From the NCBI RefSeq assembly GCF_026210795.1, contig NC_089449.1:62001-126000 (forward strand): 64,000 nucleotides of DNA, in the 5' to 3' direction. Positions within the stretch are counted from its first letter, which is position 1. Every line of letters begins with the position of its first letter. This document shows positions 10,367 through 21,216 of the stretch, piece after piece. This DNA is from Rhizophagus irregularis (taxonomy: Eukaryota > Glomeromycota > Glomeromycetes > Glomerales > Glomeraceae). The translations under genes were made by a program, and so were the position numbers. The notes under the pieces were generated by a model. It was not told the DNA's origin. It was given only the letters and a program-made list of their open reading frames with translations, and did not search any database.

Positions 10367-13300
10367 GGCCGGACCAATTAAAATATTTGTTTAACATAAC
10401 ATATGAAGTCATGAGAATGAGGGGGGGGAGAGGATATTAATAACAATAAGTTGAGTTGAACAATCACGTGATATTTCCATATCTAATAGTAAAAAACACG
10501 ATGTACCATATATTATGAAATATAAATTTATTAAAATGATAAACTTTGATACAAATTTAACTTCTGGAATGAAGAAAATTAACTATTAGTATTTCTCTTT
10601 CTTTTTTGACCTTTTGTATTAGTTTTAATTTCAATTCGTGCAAAAAAATCCTTTCCTTTACTTTGGCATATACTACACAAGGGAAATACAAACTTGTACT
10701 TTGATGTCATATATGTTGGAAATTCTAATAGTTCTTGATCACATCCACACCAATAACATACAAGTGGATTATTTTTACGTGATGAATAATAAGATAACTC
10801 AATTGGTGACTCACATGAAATTTTTTCACGTACAAATAAAACATTGTAAAGTTCATGACTTTCAGGCACTAAAGAAGATCCACAGCTATAATCCCAATCA
10901 TCAACAATACATTTAAATATAGACTGCTGTGTGTTGGTCAATGCTTTTTCACTATAGAGACATCGAAATTTTCCACATTAAAAGCATTGGATAATATTGT
11001 GAACTTTTGTATTTACAAAGATAGTAGATGGTGCCCGTTCAGAATTTAACATAGCCGCTATTAGTGTGGGATGATATTGTTCTGTTGTTTCTGTACCATA
11101 TATACTCTTAAAATCAATATAACGATCATTGTCTACTATTAAGTATTAAGTGTATGTAAATAAAGAATATAAAACTTTTGTGATACTAAAAGGTTATAAA
11201 TAAAATAAAATCTTACATTGTGCAAGTACTGGATCTGGAAGAAAGCTAATGCCGTTAAAAATATCTTGTGGAAGGCGAATTGTATCACATACATTGCAAT
11301 CCGCATTTTCGCATTTCTTGATCTATGAAAAATTAATAGGCAATGATCATCATTTGGTACAATCAATGTGATAATTGTGACGTAAAATTCTTAACCATTA
11401 ATAATACCTGAAAACTGTAATGACGAATTTGACAATGTGTTCGCATAAATTCCTGAAGATTAGTTTTTTTTGAAAGAATATCCATAGTTGTATCAGAAAT
11501 CTTCAACGTTTTATCAATAGAAAGAATTATCTGCAAAAAATATATATAATTAATATCATTATTATTTTATTAACATACAAATTTACCTCAAATAATTCTT
11601 TGATAGTTTTTTCATCAGCGGGATTTTTGGTTTCAAAAGGTATATCATGCAAACCAGTCGTTCAGTTCGTGCACATAATAATTGTTGAACATTGCAAATG
11701 CAATTTTCCAGTTCAGTTTTAAGGTCTTGGTTTTTTTTTGCGGCCTCTCGAATTTGTTCTAATGTATCAGCCTTTTCAAAAATTTTCTCTAAATATGAAC
11801 TCATCTCATCTCGCATAATTGCAACACCCTGAAGACCCAAATTAATTATTGACATAATTCGTTCAGCTGGATTTGCCCAACTGTGGTAAGGTGCAGTTTG
11901 CAATGCAATAAGAATATCAAAGTTACCACGAAGGAATAGACAAAGAAGGGATATTTGTACTGAACCAAAAGTTGTTCGATAGTCTGGACCACCATCTGTG
12001 TAAAGACAAAGAATGGGAGGTATGTTCGGTTCATAATAACTTTGTATTGCATTGTAAAATTCAGTTGAATGTCTAATAGCGGTACTAGGTTGAAAAAGTG
12101 TATCCTTATATGAAACAAATACTTTACCATTATAAAAGGAATGTTCAATTGATTCAGGAATATCAATAAAAAAAGTTACAGAAGGGGTAAGAGATAGTTT
12201 GGTAAAATCATGATCACTCGCTACAAGAACTGTATTTGTACTAACTATATTTTTCTTATTACGTACACCAGTTGATGTAGGTACACCTTCTCCGATCAGT
12301 ATTTTATGTTTATCATCTGCAGCAATAAAACAAACATGACTGCGATAAAGAATAGCAAATTCACGTAGATACTGAAATAAACAAGCACAATAATGTGCAT
12401 CTGGATGATCTTTGCGTAATTGTCTAGCTTGGACTTGATATTTAATATTAAATCGGCCAGTATAATGTATTGCCGCTGCTGTAGTTGGATTGGTTGGCCA
12501 AAATTGAAGACAGATCCATTCTTCACATGGAAGTGCGATATTTGTAGGTAATGGTGAATTATATTTGGCTTCCAATCATTTTACTATAGTTCCACACAGA
12601 TCACGAATTGAAATAGCTAATGGCATATATAAAGTTAGTTCGTGTCATCAATCATCAACTGCTGGCATATTCTATATTGATAATTCAAATAAAAAATTAA
12701 ATTGAATGAAACAATTTGATAATAATAATATGTTAATCAAAAATTACCTCATTAAAATAGGCTTCCATTTCATTCCAAAAGATGTCAAATTCCTTGCCTT
12801 TGAAACCACTATTAACTTGTAAATCAATAATTATTGACGGATCTTCAAGCATAAGCATCAATCGTAATCGATCTTCAATCTCTTTGCAAATAGGATTCGA
12901 TGTTGTGGAAGCATCACCAGTTAAATCATAATACAATGTTCGAAGCATAACTGGAGTGACCTTTTTAATAAGAGAGTACTTTTTAAAGCAAATAATTTAT
13001 TAATTTATTATATGTATGATTAAATAAAATATTCATAAAGTCATTATTCTATACCTATTTAATACATTTTTTCTCATTTGGTGAGTAAAATACTTTGGCA
13101 AGCTTTCTTGAATTATTGATATTACTCGTGCATTTTCTGTTTCTAATCTTTGATCTGCTAATAATGGAGCTTTCCATATATAATTAAGAGTACCTAGATA
13201 ATTGCCCTGGTGATACCGGTAAATAGTGACAGGAAAGTCAAGTTGCAAATTTTGAATATAACAATATCTTTGCATTGGATTAGATGGAATATATTCCTCA

Positions 13301-14623
13301 AGATTAAAAAATTCGTAATTGTTTTTGTTAGATAAAAAATATGATAATTCTTGATATTTAGTATCGATTTCTGAGCATCTTTCAACGGTATATACTTGCA
13401 GATCTTGACTAACATTTCGTACTGCCATATTACTAGTATGACGAACATTTACTTTATTATTAACTCTTTGTAAATACTTCGCATATTGGTTGATCATATT
13501 TGCTAATTCAAATACTTCTAAAATAAAATCAGTCCATTTTGCTTCACTCGCCCATGGTTAACCAATTGAGAGCTCCAATGATTCTGCTAATTGCTTAAGT
13601 TTTTCTCTTTTAAGACTCTCTTTTTTATGATGTGAAGTATAATAAAATTTATTATAATTGCTGTCACATTGATATTGACTTAATTCTTTGAAAATATTTG
13701 GAAGATATAGTGAACAAGCAGCAAGTGTGTTATGATGCGGATCAATATACCAAAGAAGATCTACAAGTTGCTTGATAAATATTTTCGCAATTTTCTCCTA
13801 ATCTACTCTCCAACCATTTTTTTGGTTTTCTTTTAATAATGCTATGACATCATTGTATAAAACATCTCGTTGAGTATCTTCTCTTTTAATTGATGGAAAG
13901 TATGGCTTATGGGAATGCTCCATCATAATGTCAAATGCATTTCTTTCAAATTGTTGATTTTGTTGTACTATATTATTTTCTTCAGTATGTACAATAAAAC
14001 GTATATACTTTAATTCTAGCTCTGACATTAAAGATATATCATCATACAATCCTTCTCTTAGATTATTCCACTTGCCATCCCCTTTACCAACGTAAACCCT
14101 TACATTACATACACCAAATACGCCTTCAGTAATTGCTTCATATATTTCACTAAATGTACATATTTCTTCAACAATTTTAATAACTTGTTGACTGATTATA
14201 TTTTTTTGCCCTTCGTCAACGCTAACAAAAAAATGGACCATGTTTGAAAAAATTTAATAATGTATCAAAATTATCTCTTAAAAATATTACAATATTTATA
14301 ATATTTATTCAATTTGACACGCAGCATTTGTCCATAATCAAACATATTTAAACTTAATTTTATTTTGACACACAGTATTTTTCTATGGTTGAGCATATAT
14401 CAATAAAGTTTTGATAGTAATTCGCAAAAGGGGAGAAAGAAACATGAAATTTTCCATGTTTTATATAAATTAATGTAACACTAAAACTTAAATATATTCT
14501 TTTGTGTAATTGATTAAATCATTCGTTAATATAGACAATATATAGTGTTGTTATTCAAGAACCGTTTTTGGAAAATGAGAGAAGGGGGGGTTATGTTAAA
14601 CAAACATTTTAATTGGTCCGGCC
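10367..14623 (-). mobile_element. Transposon C, 4.26 kb, TAA duplication, unassigned DDE family
   Basis: Inverted ends of 34 bp with one mismatch start GGCCGGACCAATTAAAAT on the left (10367-10400) and are mirrored at 14590-14623. Both are followed by a poly-G stretch. TAA flanks both ends (10364-10366 and 14624-14626), a 3-bp duplication. It encodes one large minus-strand protein gene (10579-14241). A TWA duplication and GGCC start recall PIF/Harbinger, but the encoded protein does not show the PIF transposase motifs I know, so the superfamily is left open. Confidence 0.7.
10579..14241 (-). pseudogene. Transposase-like protein of element C, decayed, multi-exon
   Basis: Coding pieces run from a Met at 14241 down to a stop at 10579. 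They are separated by short AT-rich introns (for example about 12672-12747) and by in-frame stops (13798-13800, about 13558, and two adjacent TGA around 12630-12640). The central 330-residue piece (11583-12575) carries acidic motifs suited to a DDE nuclease: AADDKHKI, then YTDGGPDYR about 110 residues later, then NPAERIMS. The C-terminal piece (10579-10941) has a zinc-binding pattern CYWCGC...CSIC and a basic tail KGQKRKR. I recall similar proteins with D-G-G-P-D and N-P-A-E motifs in sponges and cnidarians but cannot name the superfamily. It is not functional as it stands. Confidence 0.55.
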
Positions 14624-14713
14624 TAACTAATATATTAATTTTTTATAAATAATAAAATAAAATCAAGTTCAAGTATAGTACTATTATCACTATCACTATG
14701 ATTATAATTACTT

Positions 14714-14845
14714 TCAATTAGTATTTTCATTATCTTCAAAAGTTTTGGAGCAATAATTACAAGTTACAGAAGGATGTTTTTTATTATTACTTTCTGTTTC
14801 AGTAATTTTCCAATGCTTCCAAACTTTTCCTTTCTTTTTTTCCAT
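14714..14845 (-). pseudogene. BED-type zinc-finger start of hAT transposase (element B)
   Basis: A Met at 14845 opens a 43-residue frame with the order KVWKHWKITE, then a basic spacer, then CNYCSKTF, ending at a TGA. This is the first half of a BED finger (W-x-x-W plus C-x-x-C). The His pair of the finger and the rest of a hAT transposase are missing. It supports B being a deletion derivative of a hAT element. Confidence 0.6.
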
Positions 14846-15108
14846 AATTGCAAGAATTTTTTTTAAAAATTATGTAAAAAAAAATGTAATAAAGAAAAAG
14901 AAAAAAAAGATTATCAAGTTATACAAGATATAAATTATAAAATACAATAATTATCAAATTATAATTAAAATCACATGATTTAAATTCTGCATTTTTATTG
15001 GTTGATTTAAAGTAACAGTTAATTAACCATTTTAAACTAATTATAAGTAGCATAATTAACGGTTAATTAACTATGGTTAATTAACTATGGTTAATTAACG
15101 CCCATCCC

Positions 15109-15571
15109 AGTAGTATATAAATGCCAGTTCTGGCTCACTTTCCTCGGAGTCCAATCCTGGTTACCTTTTTCTTGCTATCCCCTTGTTGCTCTCCCACCGG
15201 CTGGGGTCCAACTCGACAACCTTTTTTTTGCTATCCCCGTTGCTCTCCCACCGGCTGTGGGTCCAATCCTGGTCATCTTTTTACATTTTTCACCTACTTA
15301 TATCACCTTTTTTATATTTTTACCTACTTATATCCTACTTATCTCATAATCTAATTCACTTATATCCTACTTATTTCATAATCTAAATCGTTTATTAATA
15401 TTTTCACCTACTTACCCCCAACCGAACAAGAAATAGGATTTCAAAGCCAACGGAGCCAAAAAAGGTAAGGAAATATTAACCCATCCAGGAAACCAGCCAT
15501 GGAGTCAATAGAGCGGAATAGCAAGGCAAGCAATTACCCTTATACCGAGAAAAAATGTAATTGAATAAAAG
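15109..15571 (+). repeat. Left terminal inverted repeat of Polinton D
   Basis: Mirrors 27507-27971 with small differences (for example one unit of the CCCACCGGCTGTGGGTCC-type internal repeat differs). It holds tandem TATCCTACTTAT-like and GCTATCCCC-GTTGCTCTCCC blocks, and ends with the promoter-like motif TAATTGAATAAAAG. Frames inside it are not genes. Confidence 0.9.
15558..15571 (+). promoter_or_regulatory. Promoter-like motif TAATTGAATAAAAG, left TIR
   Basis: This exact 14-mer recurs at 16229-16242 and, on the minus strand, at 27507-27520. A variant (AATTAAATAAAAC core) occurs at 25198-25213. In this position it precedes the left-end gene by about 60 nt. Confidence 0.55.
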
Positions 15572-15598
15572 GTAGGTACCAAGTAACTATACAGATAA

Positions 15599-16190
15599 AC
15601 AGTACATAACATAGCATATACCGCGGAAAAGTTGGCATCAATCTTCGGCTGCACAGTCTCCGATCTTATGGCTATCAATAGGGAGATCCTAAAAAGTCAC
15701 CAAACCCCGTACGCAGTATCAGTAATCTCTGAACTTGTGGGCTATATCCTGGAATACATTCCAAGTAGAAATTTCGGGACACATCTTCTAGAAGTCAGCC
15801 CAATCTGGAGAGCTGAAGCTGAATGAGTACTCTGAAAGCGGCATAAAAAAGCCGAGGAGGCATACGACAGGGCAGTAGAAAAGAAGGAAAAAGCAAATAA
15901 TGCTCTTGGCCAATCATTGGAGGAGGAGGGTATCCTCCGTGAACTTGAATGGGAGGCATATCAAAAGGCTTGTAAAGAGAGAACAAATGCCGCAGTAGAG
16001 CATTTTATAGTAAAAGAAGCTATTCACCGTTGTAGCTTACAACTATAAGTTACTTAAAGATAGAGAATACATCGGGACGAGGATGTGCTCAGTGACTCGG
16101 ATGACAATCCCGATGACTCAGATGGTGAGGAACAGTTTAGGAAGGCAATTGAAAATAATGCATGTCCATCCCAACTTTTTTTACCTTCAT
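15599..16190 (+). pseudogene. Left-end Polinton gene: coiled-coil protein with acidic tail, broken
   Basis: An open stretch (15599-15826) lacks an early ATG and has its first Met at 15668. It ends at a TGA, and reading resumes in frame with a Lys/Glu/Ala-rich heptad-like segment (to about 16048). A further frame shift leads to an acidic tail read around 16073-16190 (DSDDNPDDSDGEE) ending at a TAG. The pieces look like one former coiled-coil protein with an acidic C-terminus. I do not recognise a family. It lies directly behind the left TIR and its promoter-like motif, upstream of and in the same direction as the polymerase. Confidence 0.4.
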
Positions 16191-16228
16191 AGGGTAGGAG
16201 ACAATTAATTTTATTTTCAGAAAAAATC

Positions 16229-16256
16229 TAATTGAATAAAAGAGGAGTATAAAAAG
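16229..16256 (+). promoter_or_regulatory. Promoter-like motif plus TATA box of the polymerase gene
   Basis: TAATTGAATAAAAG (16229-16242) is followed by GTATAAAAAG (16247-16256). The polymerase ATG lies at 16265, 22 nt after the motif. Confidence 0.55.
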
Positions 16257-16264
16257 TTTACAAG

Positions 16265-19200
16265 ATGTCAACACATCAAGCAAGAAGTGCTCAACACAGA
16301 CAAGTCACCCGATCAGTTCTAGCTGAACTCAAGCAGGTACCTGTCAAGTCCATCCCATATCCCCGCTCAAATGCAAAATTGCAGGAATATAAGGATGAGA
16401 TCCGCCAAATCCATGAAGCACAAGCGGCGGTAACCAATGAAGAGATAACCCGCATGATGCAAATTGACCCAGACCCACATTATGAGGTAGTCTTTGAACG
16501 TCATGATCAGGTACGTATAGGAAAGGAGTTAACAGACTCAAACTTTACGGCTGATATTGCTATAGGAACACCTGGAGAGCATGACTAGTATGCTTCATTT
16601 CTTACAGCACACAGTCAAACAATCCAGAATATTCTTCGGGATGAAAGAAATCGATTGGGATCAATAAAAGTAAGAATTGGAATATTTGCCACAATAAGAC
16701 GTTTAGATTCTTACCTTGAGGGATTATTCGGAGATGGTAACTTTAGTGAAGATGATGGAGTAGAGTATATCTACAGATATAACATACCATTTAAAACTCG
16801 CAATATGCCAATCCTACCATCAACAGATATTAATGGTACATTTAACTTTGCATTAGCAAGAATCATGCAGAAAGTAGAAGACTATGTAAATTACGGATCA
16901 GGTTGGGAATTCTATCGTGTAGAAAAAATATTTATAGAAATCTCGCAATTCCAACCACCCACAGGAGCAGGACATATACCACTCCCAAAAGATCTTGCTA
17001 CGAAAAAGGGAGTAGTAAATCCAGCTAATGATGATGACAAATGCTTCCAGTGGGCAATCCTAGCAGCATTACATCCAGTAGAAAAGAATGCAGAAAGAAT
17101 TTCCAAGTATAAGGAGTATGTAAATGAGTTAAACTTTGAAGGTATCGAATTTCCAGTACAAGTTGATGAGGTAATTCTAAGAAGATTTGAGCGACAGAAC
17201 CCAACTATTGCCCTCTGCATCTGTGAATGGCGTGACCACCGCCTATATCCAATATATGTTACCGATAGGGATGATGCAGAGGGCCGTAAAATAATAGATT
17301 TAGTACTTATCAGTAACAGGGAAAAGCAGCACTATTGCTGGATTAAGAATATGAGCCGTTTAGTAAATAAACGTACAAAAAATGGACATGCAATATTTGT
17401 CTGCCGATGGTGTATCTCCCACTTCACACATCAACAAGAAATCCATGACAAACATGTAGTAATATGTCGAGGATTAAAGAAAACCCACAAGCAGACCGAA
17501 TGCCATCAGTAAAGAAAGGAAATGATATATATGAATTCAAGAACTGGAAACGCCGCATGCAAGTTCCATATTACTTTGTTGCAGACTTTGAAGCCCTAGT
17601 AATGGATATACCACCCACAGATGAAGACAAAGATAAGAAAACCAAGAAAGTACAAGAGCAAATCCCCTGCTCATACTCATATATTAAGGTAAGATATGAT
17701 GGTGTAAGTGAATCACAGAAGATATTTACAGGAGAAAATGCAGCACAAAAATTTGTAATCGAAATGCTAAATGAGGCTGAAGCAATTCGCAATGAATTCA
17801 GAAACCCAATGGAAATGATGCCATTAACAACCCAAGAGCAAGTAAGTTATGATAATGCAATAAACTGCTGGATATGTCGCAACCCCTTAGATGGAAATAA
17901 AGTAAGAGATCACTGCCATATTACAGGAAGGTATCGAGGTGCAGCACATAGAGGATGTAATCTTGACTTATCCATAAAACCTCGTGAAATGCATATCCCA
18001 GTAATCTTTCACAATTTATCAGGATATGATGGACACATAATTATGCAAGGAATTGGTGCAATGGAATGTGAGGATGATATTGATCCTATCCCTTATAACA
18101 TGGAAAAGTATATGGCATTCAAGTTAGGTTCCCTCCGATTTATAGACAGCCTACAATTCATGAAATCAAGTCTCGACAAATTAGCATCCAACCTAGGTGC
18201 AGAAAAATGTAGAGCACAAGAATGTAGTAATCCACAACACTTATGGCGAATTGATGCAGGTAGATGCTTTGCACATCCTGAAAACTTTAAGATAACACGA
18301 AGTCAAATACCACCTGAATTACTCGAGATTTATCTTAAGAAAAGTGTCTACCCGTATGAATATATGGATGACTGGAAAAAGTTTGAGAAAACTAGTTTAC
18401 CACCTAAATGAGCATTCTATAGCAAACTTAATGAAACCCACATTAGTGATAAAGAATACGAATATGTACAGTATGTATGGGAAAAAGCAGGATGTAAAAC
18501 AATGCAAGATTATCATGACATTTATCTCAAAACTGACGTCCTTCTACTAGCCGATATATTTCAGAATTTCTGAGAAATGGCCTTGAAAAAATATGGGTTA
18601 GATCCTCTCTGGTACTATTCAACACCAGGCTTCGCATAGGATGCACTATTCTTCATGACAGGGCAAAGATTGGATCTTATAACTGATCAGGACATGTACA
18701 TGATAGTAGAACAAGGATTACGTGGTGGAATCTCTATGGTAAGTAAACGATATGCTCGTGCAAATAATCCAGGTATGGGAGAAGGTAAATGGACCGCAGA
18801 TAAGCCCAAGTCATCTATCCTATACTTAGATGCAAATAACCTATATGGATGGGCCATGTTGCAATACTTACCTATAGGTAACTTCCACTGGGTAAAAGAG
18901 GAAAACGAGTTATCTAACATTCAAAGGTAAATAGAAAGTAATAAAATACCAGATGATTCTTCTGAGGGATATATCCTTAAAGTCAAACTAGAGTACCCTC
19001 AAGCCCTCCATTCACAACACACAGATTACCCCTTGCACCAGAACAAATGAAGGTTAAGAAGGAATGGCTTAGTAAAAAGCAGCAGGAAATAATAGCACAC
19101 TCAGGACAACGATATACACCCACGGATAAGCTCATCCCTAACCTATTTGATAAGAATGAATATGTAGTTCATTATAGAAATCTCCAGTATTATGTTAGCC

Positions 19201-20161
19201 AGAGCTTAGTAATCAAGAAGGTCTATGAAGCCATAAAATTCGAGCAGGCTCCATGGATGAAACCATATATAGAATTTAACCCTGCCGAACGTGCTAAGGC
19301 TAAGAATGATTTTGAGAAGGACTTCTATAAACTTATGAATAATAGTGTATTTGGTAAAACTATGGAAAATCTCAGGAAACGTGTACATGTCTCAGTAGTA
19401 CAACCCCAAACCCATCCCAAGAAATATAAAAAGCTTACCTCAGATCTTGCATTCAAGGGTCGTAAAATATTCTCAGAAAATCTTGTTGCAATCCACTGAC
19501 GAAAAGTGGAGGTAATGCTTAACCGTCCAACATATGTGGGTATGAGTGTGCTTGACCTCTCGAAGCTCTGTATGTATCAATTCTACTATGATACTCTTAA
19601 AGTACGATATGGTGAAAAAATCCAGTTATGTTATACAGACACAGACTCACTTCTTGTACAAATCCAAACTGAGGATATCAATGCAGACCTTATAGATATG
19701 GCAGACCAATTTGACTTCAGTGATTATCCTAAAGATCATCCTGTACGAAAAGCATTAGGTGATAAGACTGACATAAATATGAAAATCCCAGGAAATTTAA
19801 GGATGAATGTAATGGAGCAGTTATAGCAGAATTTATTGGCCTCCGTCCCAAAATGTACTCCATTCTCAAGGTAGGGGATGAGACCACCAATCCAAAACAT
19901 GGTATCCGTAAAGCTAAAGGTGTCCCCTCAAAGGTAGTTAAAAAAGAGTTCCACCATGAGCGGTATAATAAGGCACTCTTTGATCCTAAACATAATGATA
20001 CAGTCACCTTTAGAGCAATCCGATCTGATAGACATGCTATAAATGTTATAGAAATGTCGAAGGTGGGGTTATCCCCTATGGATGATAAAAAATGGATTGC
20101 ACAAGATAATATCACAATGTATGCACATGGAGATTATAGGATACCACAACTTGAAAATTAA
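16265..20161 (+). pseudogene. Protein-primed family B DNA polymerase of Polinton D
   Basis: This enzyme would replicate the element from terminal-protein-primed ends. Order of parts: a N-terminal region of about 230 residues; a conserved block with GHIPLPKDL and NDDDKCFQWA; a zinc finger (CRWC...H...C, about 17401-17470); exonuclease motif I FVADFEAL (about 17572); an endonuclease-VII-like HNH segment (CWICRNP...DHCHITGRYRG, about 17870-17960); Exo II HNLSGYDGH; polymerase motif A YLDANNLYGWA (about 18822); motif B KLMNNSVFGKT (about 19330); motif C CYTDTDS (about 19630). It is broken by in-frame stops at 16586, 18409, 18571, 18637, 18928 and 19497. Frameshifts lie near 17465-17510, at a C-run (19029-19032) and at an A-run (about 19793). 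Its stop overlaps the end of the convergent integrase by 4 bp. Confidence 0.9.
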
Positions 20162-21216
20162 TATAATATATGAGTAGGAGGCAGCATAGTATCAGATGGC
20201 ACAACTAATAATTCTTCTTGAGTAAATATTTTTTTAGGTCCATCAGATAACCTATATATAACCGGCTGCCCATCAACAACTGTGGAAGATTCAATTGTAT
20301 AAACTTTAGTAGACCATATTGGATCAGTTGCACGTCTCCTACCTTGGTAATCTGAGTTATCAAGTAAGTATCTCACAAGAGAACCAGCTGGTAAACGTAT
20401 TTCTTCTGCACCTACAGGTCTATCCTTCTGAATTTTTGAAGGTAGTGCATACACTTGATCTTTCTGGATTGCCTCAACTGGAGACATACCTAGCAGACGA
20501 GTATTAGAATTATTTAGCTCATTCACAATATCAGAAAGGTTCTTAACCCAGGCAGTATTTACACCTTCTGTAAGGAGTTCCTTTGCATCCTGTATTTTAA
20601 ATAGCCTCTCTGCTAAAGTTCGATTATACCGTTCAATAATAGCCTGACTCTTATGAGTAGTATCCACCCGAATACGCACACCTTTTTCATCCATTAATCA
20701 GATAACTTCATCCTTAAATTCTGATCCCCCATCTACTTGTAAAACTCTTGGCCAAATAAGCGGGCAGTCTGCTTTACCATAAATCTTTTTAAATGCCTTA
20801 GCAACACGTGCAGAGCTGCGATCTTCTAGAGGTACTGAAGCTTTATATCGGCTAGCAACATCTACAATATTCAGACAGTATTTATACAGCTTTCTATCTA
20901 CAGTATCATAGGGCATATATAAGATATCTGCTTGATGATACATATTTGGTCGAGTAATCTTATTAAAAGAAACCTGTGGAATATACTTGGGTATAGGTGA
21001 GTGTATTTGCCATATAGCCTGTTTATGCAACCACTCTGTAATATCAGATATGTTAAAATCATGGCCTTCAGCTTGCACTTTAGCCCAAAGTTTTTCAGGA
21101 GTACGATAATATCCACATGGATGGTAATAGATTTGTTGAAGGATATAATTTTGTTCGATTTGTTTATTAAATGTAGGGTCTATAAAAATCTGTGGAACTG
21201 GCAATGGAAGATACAT
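20158..21216 (-). pseudogene. Retroviral-like integrase of Polinton D (one nonsense codon)
   Basis: It inserts the element's DNA into the host genome. From a Met at 21216 the protein has a short N-terminal part, then the DDE core: first Asp in YHQADILYMP, second Asp in LQVDGGSEF, and Glu in AIIERYNRTL. The C-terminal beta-rich segment (LVRYLLDN...GRRRATDPIWSTKVY) is typical of Polinton integrases. A single TGA (20698-20700) interrupts the core between the second Asp and the Glu. It is compatible with CGA to TGA. Otherwise the gene is open over about 350 codons. It is convergent with the polymerase, and its ATG overlaps the ATG of the divergent Gag-like gene. Confidence 0.9.
21178..21190 (+). 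promoter_or_regulatory. TATA-like box for the Gag-like gene inside the integrase start
   Basis: GTCTATAAAAATC lies 14 nt before the plus-strand ATG at 21204, within the first codons of the divergent integrase gene. It lacks the TAATTGAATAAAAG motif of other D genes. Confidence 0.3.

Noticed and set aside
10364-14626. TTAA duplication for element C (piggyBac or Kolobok type)
   Set aside because: The left flank reads TTAA but the right flank reads TAAC; only TAA is shared directly on both sides.
15121-15386. Cys/Pro-rich short frames near the left end of the Polinton
   Set aside because: They are inside the terminal inverted repeat and recur as mirror frames at 27692-27959; they follow TIR repeats, not a gene.
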